From Clostridia bacterium (GTDB lineage: Bacteria > Bacillota > Clostridia > Oscillospirales > Acutalibacteraceae), in the NCBI GenBank assembly GCA_017437005.1, contig JAFSBZ010000039.1, positions 1 through 64,000 of the forward strand: a stretch of DNA of 64,000 bases, written 5' to 3'. Shown here piece by piece: positions 54,753-63,261 of this stretch; positions within the stretch are counted from its first letter, which is position 1, and each line of letters begins with the position of its first letter. The notes below the pieces were generated by a model that ran no database searches, was not told the origin of the DNA, and was given only the letters and a program-made list of their open reading frames with translations. The translations under genes were made by a program, and so were the position numbers.

Positions 54753-55810
54753 ACGGAAATGAATTTTTAGACAAGTTAGAGCTTATAAATCCCAAATTTA
54801 TTGAAGCCGCCGACATAAAACCAAAGTCAAAAAGCAATGGTTTTATAAAGTGGGTGTCCCTCGCTGCCGGCATTTGCTTGATTTTAACCGTAGGTATATT
54901 TACAGCAAAGCATTTCGATTTATTTAATAACAAATCGGACTCTGGTCATAAAGTAGTAGTGCAAAATTCAGCGGCGGGTTTTTATTTAAATGAAAACAAA
55001 GAAATAATATATTTCCCAATTTCTTTTGATAATCACGTGCGTTACGGCCTTGTGCCTGAAAATGCCGTAGGTTTAACTCCAGAAAACACATATAAAATAA
55101 CGCCGACCGATCTTGGCGAGCCTATGGGCACGGTGACAAGCTGTGGCGATAAAGAGCTTATTGGCTGTAATGTTTACCACTTTTCAAAATTTCCAAATTA
55201 CGATTCAATTTGCATAGTTGAAACAAAAGATGGATACAGCTTTTATACTGGTACATATTTTGCGCCTTCAAAAAGCAATATGCGTTCTGATGTATGCCTT
55301 GCAATATTTGATTTACCCAATTCATTAGAAAAGATTAAAATAACAAATGATGAACAAAAGGTTCTTTTTGAAATCAATGATGAAAATGAAATATCCGCGC
55401 TGTTTAAAATAATTTTAAATAAATATGATATTGGTAACAATGAACTAAATCGCCGCAAAGCTGATGCTTGGTATAAAGAATATCAAAATAATGATTTGTA
55501 TTACGATGAAGCAACAGGACGAATTGTATATAAAAACGAAGACCAAATTATAAAAGAAGGTTATACATCTATCGTTGACGGTGTAGAAATTATTTATGAG
55601 CCGCAATTTGCTGATACGGCAATTCGTGATAAAGCAACTATGCTTTGGAATAAAGATAATGTTAACATATCAATAATCAGTACCAATGGTTTTGGAGTAA
55701 CAATTATATACTCCCCTGTAACCAGCACCTTCAATATATTTAATAATAACTACAGTCTAACCGAGGATGAAGTTAAAGAATTAAATTTCATATTAAAAAT
55801 TACTGAATAA
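54749..55810 (+). CDS. Probable anti-sigma factor, single-pass membrane protein
   Basis: 353 residues: a cytoplasmic N-terminus of about 28 residues, one membrane helix (WVSLAAGICLILTVGIF), then about 300 extracellular residues of unknown fold. It overlaps the ECF sigma gene by ATGA and GGAGG precedes it, so it is expected to bind the sigma factor and release it on an outside signal. The short N-terminus has no clear zinc-binding anti-sigma motif (HxxxCxxC), so its mode of binding is open. Confidence 0.75.
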   Translation: MNGNEFLDKLELINPKFIEAADIKPKSKSNGFIKWVSLAAGICLILTVGIFTAKHFDLFNNKSDSGHKVVVQNSAAGFYLNENKEIIYFPISFDNHVRYGLVPENAVGLTPENTYKITPTDLGEPMGTVTSCGDKELIGCNVYHFSKFPNYDSICIVETKDGYSFYTGTYFAPSKSNMRSDVCLAIFDLPNSLEKIKITNDEQKVLFEINDENEISALFKIILNKYDIGNNELNRRKADAWYKEYQNNDLYYDEATGRIVYKNEDQIIKEGYTSIVDGVEIIYEPQFADTAIRDKATMLWNKDNVNISIISTNGFGVTIIYSPVTSTFNIFNNNYSLTEDEVKELNFILKITE

Positions 55811-55811
55811 T

Positions 55812-55841
55812 AAAAAACACAGGTTCTCACCTGTGTTTTTT
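55812..55841. terminator. Bidirectional terminator between anti-sigma and cohesin genes
   Basis: AAAAAACACAGGT and ACCTGTGTTTTTT form a long stem with a 4-base loop, with T-runs on both strands. Confidence 0.9.
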
Positions 55842-55845
55842 ATTA

Positions 55846-56694
55846 TTAATGTTTTCCATTTTTACTTTTTAAAATTACTACAGCAAAAGCCGCGCCTAAC
55901 ACAATCATTGCCGCTATAACAACCCATATTAGCCAACTGTTAGTCGGTTGGTTATCGTTATTATTGTTTTTATTATCGTTATTGTTGTTAGTGACATCAT
56001 CATTGGTGCTGTTATCATTGGTGTTTGTTGCGCCGTCTGTTATTATTTCGCTGTTGTTTGCTGTGGTGGAATTTTTGTCATCGCTTTCAATTTTAATGTT
56101 GTCAGGGTCATTAAGCATATCCTCAATTACCTGCTCATACATTTCTTGTGTTTCGGAATCTACACTTGCCGTCACTGAGCTGCTTTGTTGCGATGAAGAA
56201 GGCTTTTTGGGGTTAGGATTTTTAATATCCACATAACCGTTTTGGGCTTTAAAATGCACATCATCCATATCAAAATTAAAAACATTATCAGGTCTGGGAG
56301 TCACCGTAATTTCACTTTTGCCGTTTGGTGCCGTATCAAGCACTTCAAATTCAAGCGTAGCAATAACTCCGTTTGTGTTATTATCAGGCTTTAACGGATC
56401 ACCCCACGTTACAATAAAAGGATTTTTTGTTTTTGGACCATATGTAACACCCGTAAAATCGCCCTCGGTATGATTTAAAAGTTTTAAAGCGTTACTATCA
56501 TAGCCTATTTCAAGTGACAAGAATATAATTCCCGGATTGTTTTTTGTAGATATTGTTATTTTTACCGTATCGCCTGCCTCGCCCTTTGCATTTCCAACCA
56601 CAAATGTAGGCTCATTTGCGGCGGCTACCTGAAATGCAGGTACTATGGTTAAAATTAATATTATAGATAATAATAAACTCAAAAATTTTTTCAC
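55846..56694 (-). CDS. Membrane-anchored cohesin-domain protein
   Basis: 282 residues: signal peptide (about 1-26), one cohesin-like domain (about 29-155: VVGNAKGEAGDTVKITIS, GVIATLEFEVLD), a Ser/Gln then Asn/Asp-rich linker, and a C-terminal helix WLIWVVIAAMIVLGAAFAVV ahead of a basic tail, so it is displayed on the cell surface. Cohesins bind dockerin modules of cellulosomal enzymes. A single domain without dockerin genes nearby suggests a simple anchoring scaffold, or a cohesin-like fold with another role. Confidence 0.82.
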   Translation of the reverse strand: MKKFLSLLLSIILILTIVPAFQVAAANEPTFVVGNAKGEAGDTVKITISTKNNPGIIFLSLEIGYDSNALKLLNHTEGDFTGVTYGPKTKNPFIVTWGDPLKPDNNTNGVIATLEFEVLDTAPNGKSEITVTPRPDNVFNFDMDDVHFKAQNGYVDIKNPNPKKPSSSQQSSSVTASVDSETQEMYEQVIEDMLNDPDNIKIESDDKNSTTANNSEIITDGATNTNDNSTNDDVTNNNNDNKNNNNDNQPTNSWLIWVVIAAMIVLGAAFAVVILKSKNGKH

Positions 56695-56758
56695 TTATAT
56701 TTGCCTCCTATTTATGTTGTGACCAAATAATTATACACCAAAACCGCAGTTAAGTCAA

Positions 56759-57931
56759 TCAAAGTGTACACAACTTAAATATTTCTCTAATCTCGGTTTC
56801 ACCAAGGCTTATCACACTGTTTATAGTGCGGGTGTTACCAAATGTGCAGAGTTCAACAAGTCGCTCTATTGAGTCATTACTTATACCAAAATCTTGAAGC
56901 GTAGACGGCATACCTATAGATTTAAAAAACTCGCTCATAGCTTTAATGCCCTCTTCTGCCGCAGCTTTGTCATCGGCATTATTTACGCCCCACACATTAC
57001 GAGCAAAGCGCGCAAAACGAGCAATATTATAAGTATAAACGTATTTTGCCCACGCAGGAAATAACATTGCAAGTCCCGCGCCGTGAGCCACAGAGTCAAA
57101 TTCGCCGCTTAGTGCGTGTTCAAGCTGATGCACAGGCAAGGCATTTATTCTACCACAACCTGTTAGATTATTGTGCGAAAGGCTTGATGCCCACATAATG
57201 TTTGCCCGCGCCTCGTAGTTATCAGGCTCTTTCATTACTACATTTGCCGCACTTATAACCGAGCGCAAAATGCTTTCGGCAATGCCGTCAGTAATGTCTA
57301 CATCATCACAAGGGGTAAAGTAACGCTCAATAGTATGGGCTAAAATGTCGCTTATACCACAGGCAGTTTGATAAGGGCTTACGGTATAGGTCAGTTCGGG
57401 ATTGCACACGGCAAAAAGCGGACGTATAAGGTCGCTTGCAAGACCGCGCTTCATATTTACCGAAAGGTCACTCACAACGGCTGACCAGCTCATTTCACTG
57501 CCTGCCGCCGCAATGGTAAGTACACAGCCAACAGGTAGCGCAGATTTTGGCTTTTGTTTGCCTACAACAAAATCCCATACATCACAGTCACTTACAGCAC
57601 CAAGAGCGGTATATTTAGCAGTATCAATAACGCTACCGCCGCCAACCGCCAATACAAGCTGAACATTTTCTGATTTTGCAAGCTTTACGGCTTCGCGAAC
57701 AAACTGTATTTTGGGGTTGGGTTCTACACCACCCATCTCTACCACTTCGATATTATTTTGAGCAAGTGACGTTATAATTTCATCATAAAGTCCATTTTGC
57801 TTAATACTACCCTTACCGTACTGTAGCATTATTTTTTTGTATCCGTAATTGCTAATTATTTTTCCTATATCTTTTTGTTTGCCTTTACCAAAAAAGACTT
57901 TAGTAGGCGCATAAAATTCAAAATCAAACAT
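56759..57931 (-). CDS. Iron-containing alcohol dehydrogenase (BdhA/YqhD-like)
   Basis: 390 residues of the group III Fe-ADH family. GGGSVIDTAKYTALG near 97 is the NAD(P)-binding region, and the metal ligands lie in CGISDILAHTIERYF, HQLEHALSGEFD and VAHGAGLAMLFP. It likely reduces an aldehyde such as butyraldehyde in fermentation. Its C-terminus FGNTRTI is also typical. It is a single gene; no clear operon partner. Confidence 0.92.
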   Translation of the reverse strand: MFDFEFYAPTKVFFGKGKQKDIGKIISNYGYKKIMLQYGKGSIKQNGLYDEIITSLAQNNIEVVEMGGVEPNPKIQFVREAVKLAKSENVQLVLAVGGGSVIDTAKYTALGAVSDCDVWDFVVGKQKPKSALPVGCVLTIAAAGSEMSWSAVVSDLSVNMKRGLASDLIRPLFAVCNPELTYTVSPYQTACGISDILAHTIERYFTPCDDVDITDGIAESILRSVISAANVVMKEPDNYEARANIMWASSLSHNNLTGCGRINALPVHQLEHALSGEFDSVAHGAGLAMLFPAWAKYVYTYNIARFARFARNVWGVNNADDKAAAEEGIKAMSEFFKSIGMPSTLQDFGISNDSIERLVELCTFGNTRTINSVISLGETEIREIFKLCTL

Positions 57932-57949
57932 TTATTTTCCCTTCTTACA

Positions 57950-57980
57950 AAATCACGCCCAAAGAAATCTTTGGGCGTGA
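57950..57980 (-). terminator. Terminator after the ispH-rpsA gene
   Basis: TCACGCCCAAAGA and TCTTTGGGCGTGA form a perfect 13-bp stem with a 2-base loop and a short T-run on the minus strand. It lies 14 bases after the stop of the fusion gene. Confidence 0.9.
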
Positions 57981-57994
57981 AAAGTAAATCAAAA

Positions 57995-60043
57995 TTATTC
58001 TGCGGCTTCCTCAGCAGCCTCTTCTACAGGTGCTTCTACTACTGCATCTTCAGTAGATGCTACAACCTCGTCCTCTGCTACTGCTTCTTCCTTAACCTCG
58101 GGTTCAAGAAGAACGCGGATAGAAAGGCTTACGCGCTTTTTGTCAAGATCAACAGCAGTAATCTTTGCCTCTACCTCTTGACCGATTGTAAGCTCATCCT
58201 GTGGCTTTGCAACGTGCTTATTAGCAATCTGTGAGATGTGAATAAGACCGTCAATACCTGGGATAATTCTTGCAAATGCGCCGTATGTAGTCATACTAAC
58301 AATTTTAACAGTAACAACATCGTCTACGCTGTAGTTGTTTTGGAAAATTGTCCAAGGGTTGTCCTCAGCCTTTTTGTAACCAAGAGAAATCTTTTTCTTG
58401 TCAGCATCGAGTGCTTTTACATAAACCTCGATTTCGTCGCCCACTGCAACTACTTCAGAAGGATTCTTGATACGGGTCCATGAAAGCTCAGAAATATGAA
58501 CCATACCATCAACACCGCCGATGTCAACGAATGCGCCGTAGCTGGTAAGTGACTTAACAGTACCTGTGATACGATCACCTACAGCAATAGATGCCCATAC
58601 TTTTTCTTCTGCTTCTTTACGAGCCTCGCGAAGTACGCTGCGGATAGAACCGATTGCTCTGCGACCGCGACCAATCTCGATAATTCTAAAGTCAACTTCC
58701 TTGCCCTTTAAGTCTTCAAGAGCTTCATTTCTTGAAGCAGTAGCCTGTGAAGCAGGAATAAATATACGAACATTGTTTGAGTACACTACAACGCCGCCCT
58801 TGATTACATCACGAACTGTACCGTGAAGCACTTCGCCCGAATCCTTGGCTGCAACTATATTGTCCCAACCTGCAATAGCATCGTAACGACGCTTTGAAAG
58901 CATTGCGGTTCCTTCCTGATCACTGATCTTCATAATGATAAGATTAAGCTTATCATCTACCTTTACTTCGCTTAACAAATCAACAGGCTCTGATGAGTAC
59001 TCATCCGCAGAAACATAGCCGGTTACGCCACGGCCAATATCTACAGTGATTTCGGTAGCGTTTACTGCAACAACAGTACCGCATACCTTTTGCTCGCCTG
59101 TAAGGCTGTTGAGCGAAGCCTCAAATGCTTCCTCATCTGTCATTTCTTCGAAGCTTTTTTGAGCAAGCTCTACTTGCTCTTCAACAGGTTGTAAATTTTC
59201 CGACATGGTTTTAATAACCTCCTTTATTATACCAGCAGGCGTGGATGCGCCCGCTACAACGCCAACATTATTTGCTGTAAGAAACCATTCGGCTTTTAAC
59301 TCAGCCGCAGTTTCTATCAAATGGATATTTTGACAAAAGCAAGCACACACATCAAATAGTTTTGCTGTGTTTGAACTGTGCCTGCCACCGATTACAACCA
59401 TTACATCGTTGGATTGGGCAAGCTCACGTGCTTCTTGCTGTCTTGTTGACGTAGCACTACATATTGTATCAAATATTTTTGCATTTGTACATACTTTTTT
59501 TAAAAAAATTTGCGCTTTTCCCCACTTTTTTGCATTAAAAGTGGTTTGCGACACGACCGAAACGGCATTTTCTTTGATTTCGGGATGGTTTTCAAGCAAA
59601 ATTTCAAGATCTTCTACCGAAGAAAAAACATAATACGGTGTTACACAGTGACCTATAATACCTATAACCTCGTGATGTTTTTCGTCACCCGAAATTAAAA
59701 TTATGTCACCAAGTGCCGACTGCTCGGCCACAATTTTATGTATTTTTGCAACAAAGGGGCAGGTAGCATCACACACCTTTACCCCAATACTCTTTGCACT
59801 ATCATAAACCGATTTGCCTACACCGTGAGAACGAATTACCAAGGTTTCGTCAGGCTTTGCCTCTTGAGGCTCGTTTACCACACGAACACCTTTTGAGCAT
59901 AATTCTTCCACCATTTGACTATTGTGAATAATAGGGCCCAGTGTACACACCTTTTCCCCACTATCCACAAGGTCATAAACCATTTGTACCGCACGATTTA
60001 CTCCAAAGCAAAATCCCGCGGTTTTTGCAAGTGTTATTTTCAA
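57995..60043 (-). CDS. ispH: IspH-ribosomal protein S1 fusion
   Basis: 682 residues. Residues 1-280 are IspH (HMBPP reductase), the last step of the MEP isoprenoid pathway: Cys12 in GFCFGVNRAV, a second cluster cysteine in CDATCPFV and the third in TICSATSTRQ. Residues 310-650 contain four S1 domains (e.g. GMVHISELSW, GLIHISQIAN), similar to ribosomal protein S1. The fusion is a known clostridial arrangement. ATG at 60043 overlaps cmk by 4 bases; the tail is acidic (Glu/Ala-rich). Confidence 0.95.
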   Translation of the reverse strand: MKITLAKTAGFCFGVNRAVQMVYDLVDSGEKVCTLGPIIHNSQMVEELCSKGVRVVNEPQEAKPDETLVIRSHGVGKSVYDSAKSIGVKVCDATCPFVAKIHKIVAEQSALGDIILISGDEKHHEVIGIIGHCVTPYYVFSSVEDLEILLENHPEIKENAVSVVSQTTFNAKKWGKAQIFLKKVCTNAKIFDTICSATSTRQQEARELAQSNDVMVVIGGRHSSNTAKLFDVCACFCQNIHLIETAAELKAEWFLTANNVGVVAGASTPAGIIKEVIKTMSENLQPVEEQVELAQKSFEEMTDEEAFEASLNSLTGEQKVCGTVVAVNATEITVDIGRGVTGYVSADEYSSEPVDLLSEVKVDDKLNLIIMKISDQEGTAMLSKRRYDAIAGWDNIVAAKDSGEVLHGTVRDVIKGGVVVYSNNVRIFIPASQATASRNEALEDLKGKEVDFRIIEIGRGRRAIGSIRSVLREARKEAEEKVWASIAVGDRITGTVKSLTSYGAFVDIGGVDGMVHISELSWTRIKNPSEVVAVGDEIEVYVKALDADKKKISLGYKKAEDNPWTIFQNNYSVDDVVTVKIVSMTTYGAFARIIPGIDGLIHISQIANKHVAKPQDELTIGQEVEAKITAVDLDKKRVSLSIRVLLEPEVKEEAVAEDEVVASTEDAVVEAPVEEAAEEAAE

Positions 60044-60705
60044 TTTAACTTTTCCTTTATAATTTTAATAAGATTGTCTATAGACTCTTGTAACGTATTT
60101 CCTGTGGTATCAAACATAATTGAATCTTCAGCAGGTTTTAGCGGCGCTATCTCGCGATGGGAGTCGTTATAATCACGGGTTTCGATATCCTTGTAAACCT
60201 TTTCATAGCTTACATCCGCGCCCTTTTCTTTAAGCTCTTTATATCGGCGTGTTGCCCTTTCTTCTACAGAAGCGGTGACAAAAAATTTAAGCGTTGCATC
60301 TGGTAAAACAACAGTACCAATATCTCGGCCATCCATAAGCACATTGTTTTCGCGAGCAAGCTTGCGTTGCATTTCAAGCAAAAACGCGCGTACAGGCGGT
60401 TGTGCCGAAACGGCTGATGCCATCATAGAAGCCTCGGGCGTGCGGATTGCTTCGGACACGTCCTCGCCATTTAAAAATACGTGCTGTGTACCGTTAATAA
60501 ATTTAATATCAACTTCAATAGTTTTTAAAACAGCATCTATGTCGCAGTCAAGCTTTGTATCATAACCCTCGCGTAAAAATTTTAAACCAACTGTACGATA
60601 AAGCGCGCCTGTATCAACGTAAATAAATCCAAGTGCCTTTGCGGCGCCCTTTGCCACCGTACTTTTTCCTGCACCTGCAGGTCCGTCTAATGCAATAGAA
60701 ATCAT
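60040..60705 (-). CDS. cmk: Cytidylate kinase
   Basis: 221 residues. The P-loop is in ALDGPAGAGKSTVAKGA near 5, the NMP site in DTGALYR near 32, and MDGRDIGTVV near 127 and SDxxR-like RATRRYKEL follow. It phosphorylates CMP and dCMP. It is upstream of and coupled to the ispH-rpsA gene, and 3 bases after the flavoprotein gene, a cmk-rpsA arrangement found widely in bacteria. Confidence 0.96.
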   Translation of the reverse strand: MISIALDGPAGAGKSTVAKGAAKALGFIYVDTGALYRTVGLKFLREGYDTKLDCDIDAVLKTIEVDIKFINGTQHVFLNGEDVSEAIRTPEASMMASAVSAQPPVRAFLLEMQRKLARENNVLMDGRDIGTVVLPDATLKFFVTASVEERATRRYKELKEKGADVSYEKVYKDIETRDYNDSHREIAPLKPAEDSIMFDTTGNTLQESIDNLIKIIKEKLN

Positions 60706-60708
60706 AAT

Positions 60709-61965
60709 TTATATATTCCTTTCGTATTTTGCCGCACTCTCACCCGCTAAAAAGCCGGTTGAGAATGCTATTTGTAGATTGAATCCGCCTGTGTAGGCGT
60801 CAACGTCGATTATTTCCCCAGCGAAGAAAAGTCCGCCTATAAGCTTTGACATCATAGTAGCAGGGTCAATTTCTTTTACACTAATACCGCCACTTGTAAT
60901 TATGGCTTCTTCTATAGGTCTAAAGCCTGTAATGTTAAGTCTAAAATGCTTTATAGCATTTATAAGCGATAAACGCTGTTCACGGCTAATTTGATTAACC
61001 TTTGTATGAGGGTCAATACCCGACATATTTATTATAACCGGAATTATGCTTTTTGGCAAAAGTTTATCTAAAGAATTTGCAAAATCACGGTTGAGCGATT
61101 CCTCAAAATCACGAAGCAAACGTTTGTCAAGTTGAGCGCCATCGAGCGCAGGCTTTAAATCAATCTCAACAAAGTATTTCTTTTTGTCCATATAACGCAG
61201 ATGTGCCGAAGCCGAAAGTGTTAGTGGCCCCGATATGCCCGTATGGGTAAATAGCATTTCGCCCATTTCTTTATAAATCGGTTTTTTCTTGCCCTCTTCA
61301 AAAGCTGAAAGCGTAACGTTTTTTAGCGAAAGCCCTGCAAGACGAGTGCAAAAGCCCTCGTGACAATCAATGCCAATGAGCGAAGGCTTTAAATCGGTTA
61401 CGGTATGACCGAGTGCCTTTGCCATTTTGTAGCCGTCACCTGTAGAGCCTGTTGTGGGGTAAGACATACCGCCCGTTGCAATAATAACGCTGTCAGCATC
61501 AAGTATTCTGCCGTCAGCAAGCTTTACTGCCGTAACAAAACCGTTTGGCGCCAAAATTGCCGTAGCAGTGCCCTCAATAATATTACAATTTTTTTGCACA
61601 GGACGCGTTAGCGCATCAACAATATCTACAGACTTGTCCGATACCGGAAAAACACGGTTGCCACGCTCGGTTTTAAGCGGTACTCCCATACTTTCAAAAT
61701 AGGTCATTGTATCCCCGGAATTAAAATTATTAAACGCCGAATATAAAAACTTACCGTTTTTAGGGGTGTTAGTAATAAGCGTATTTACGTCACAATTGTT
61801 GGTAACGTTACATCTACCCTTGCCGGTTATCATTACCTTACGCGCAGGTCGGGAATTTTTTTCGACAACGGTTATTTGATAATCTTTATCTTTAAGGCAA
61901 AATGCCGCATTAGATGCCGCCATTAAGCCTGCCGCACCGCCACCGATTATAACTATTTTTTTCAT
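60709..61965 (-). CDS. NAD(P)/FAD-dependent oxidoreductase (HI0933/BaiN-like)
   Basis: 418 residues of the HI0933 family. The dinucleotide motif is in IIGGGAAGLMAASNA near 5, KVMITGKGRCNVTN near 45 is the family signature, and FAGEIIDVDAYTGGFNLQ near 387 binds FAD at the C-terminus. The protein is FAD-binding; some relatives act in bile-acid reduction, but its substrate here is not known. It heads the cmk-ispH-rpsA unit. Confidence 0.9.
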   Translation of the reverse strand: MKKIVIIGGGAAGLMAASNAAFCLKDKDYQITVVEKNSRPARKVMITGKGRCNVTNNCDVNTLITNTPKNGKFLYSAFNNFNSGDTMTYFESMGVPLKTERGNRVFPVSDKSVDIVDALTRPVQKNCNIIEGTATAILAPNGFVTAVKLADGRILDADSVIIATGGMSYPTTGSTGDGYKMAKALGHTVTDLKPSLIGIDCHEGFCTRLAGLSLKNVTLSAFEEGKKKPIYKEMGEMLFTHTGISGPLTLSASAHLRYMDKKKYFVEIDLKPALDGAQLDKRLLRDFEESLNRDFANSLDKLLPKSIIPVIINMSGIDPHTKVNQISREQRLSLINAIKHFRLNITGFRPIEEAIITSGGISVKEIDPATMMSKLIGGLFFAGEIIDVDAYTGGFNLQIAFSTGFLAGESAAKYERNI

Positions 61966-62036
61966 TCCCTCACCTACTTTTGCGATAATATATCATTTTA
62001 CAACAAAACAAATAAAAAGTAAACTAAAAAATAAAA

Positions 62037-62060
62037 CGGACAACCAATGGTTGCCCCTAC
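62037..62060 (-). repeat. REP-like element F1
   Basis: On the minus strand GTAGGGGCAACC and GGTTGTCCG form a hairpin with the same feet as the other elements but a different stem sequence. It is one half of an inverted pair with F2, in the 152-base gap before the membrane protein gene. Confidence 0.75.
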
Positions 62061-62082
62061 GTAAAAAACATATAATATTTTT

Positions 62083-62106
62083 GTAGGGACGAGCATAGCT
62101 CGTCCG
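62083..62106 (+). repeat. REP-like element F2
   Basis: GTAGGGACGAGC, three bases and GCTCGTCCG. The stem is perfect but its sequence differs from that of F1, while GTAGGG and GTCCG are kept. Together F1 and F2 with outer AAAACGGA/TCCGTTTT make one large palindrome of about 78 bases. Confidence 0.78.
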
Positions 62107-62117
62107 TTTTCGGTTTT

Positions 62118-62645
62118 CTATTTAATTATCCTTTTTATTTTATCGTGAAGTGAAAAAATATAGTAAGACGCTACGCGGGATATACCGATGTCGTATAACA
62201 CAAACACGACGTTGCAAAGTGCTAAAAACAGCAGTGCGCCGTATTTACCCCACTCGCCAAAATCATCAAACGAAACACTAAACAAAATGGTAGATACGTA
62301 ATAAAAGGCAATTGCCGCAGCATTAAAGCAAACAAGCTTTATTAACCATTCGACAGCCTGTTTATTTATTTTTTCAATAAGTGATTTTAATATCGGATAG
62401 TAGCCCAAAAACATTACGTAAAGTATTTTTGATTCCATTTCACCCGTTATAAAAACTATTGCCGCGCTTGCTATATATGTGCCAAAGCTCCACGAAACAC
62501 CACATTCAATAAGCGGAACTATCATAAAAAGCCCAGCAATCGCGGGAATTGCATACGTAAGATACGGAAAATAGCTTGTAAGCATTACCATTACCGAAAT
62601 CGCCGCTACAAGTCCACAAAGTGTAATCTTTTTTGTACTTTTCAT
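62118..62645 (-). CDS. Membrane protein, ECF-transporter S-like
   Basis: 175 residues with five to six helices and a basic start (MKSTKKITLCGLVAAISVMV). The length, the helix count and this start resemble substrate-binding S components of ECF vitamin transporters, but no diagnostic motif was found. It stops two bases from the J-domain gene's end, so both are probably cotranscribed. Confidence 0.6.
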   Translation of the reverse strand: MKSTKKITLCGLVAAISVMVMLTSYFPYLTYAIPAIAGLFMIVPLIECGVSWSFGTYIASAAIVFITGEMESKILYVMFLGYYPILKSLIEKINKQAVEWLIKLVCFNAAAIAFYYVSTILFSVSFDDFGEWGKYGALLFLALCNVVFVLYDIGISRVASYYIFSLHDKIKRIIK

Positions 62646-62646
62646 A

Positions 62647-63261
62647 TCAGCAACAAGGTATCAAATCGCCGCCCATACACTCACAGCAACAATCGGCGCA
62701 AATAAGACTGTTACAAACATCACACGTGCTGCAGCCACCCGTAGTACCGTAAGAGCGGTATGGGTTATACTGCTGACCGCTTTGACGCTGAGCATTGTTC
62801 ATAGCGTTACGGTATTCGGGATTTTGCGGATTCATACGTACCGCTGTTGCAAAGCTGGTATACGCTTGGTCAAACCAACCGCGGCGGTAAAGCACAGTGC
62901 CATTTAAAAAATACCACTCGGCATCACGATTTTGTGGAGGAATACCATCAAGTAATTCCTGAGCCTGCTCAAGCCTGCCTTGATTAATAAGCGAGCGAAC
63001 CTCGGGAAAATTGGTACTACCGCTATATGAACCGTTATATGTGTTGTTACCCGATTTTTTTGACGAACCGTGTCTGCGAGAATTAACTATAGCGTCATAG
63101 GCCTCGTTAATCTCTTTCATTTTTTCGCCCGCCAAATCGGAAAGCGGATTATCGGTATAGTTGTCGGGATGATACTTACGCGCAAGCTCACGGTAAGCGT
63201 TTTTAATTTCATCATCGGTTGCGTTTTTTGAAACGCCTAACACCTCATACGGATCTTTCAT
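62647..63261 (-). CDS. J-domain protein with cysteine-rich C-terminus
   Basis: 204 residues. A DnaJ domain occupies 1-65 with the HPD motif in [14 protein letters not shown]; a TPR-like middle ([15 protein letters not shown]) follows; the last 30 residues carry nine cysteines in pairs ([22 protein letters not shown]). It would stimulate a DnaK ATPase; the cysteine-rich end may bind metal. AAAGGAG precedes the ATG, which overlaps the DUF5685-like gene by 17 bases. Confidence 0.85.
   Translation of the reverse strand: MKDPYEVLGVSKNATDDEIKNAYRELARKYHPDNYTDNPLSDLAGEKMKEINEAYDAIVNSRRHGSSKKSGNNTYNGSYSGSTNFPEVRSLINQGRLEQAQELLDGIPPQNRDAEWYFLNGTVLYRRGWFDQAYTSFATAVRMNPQNPEYRNAMNNAQRQSGQQYNPYRSYGTTGGCSTCDVCNSLICADCCCECMGGDLIPCC

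Noticed and set aside
55950..56240. Plus-strand hydrophobic open frames opposite the cohesin gene
   Set aside because: They are the complement of the Asn/Asp-rich linker and lack ribosome-binding sites.
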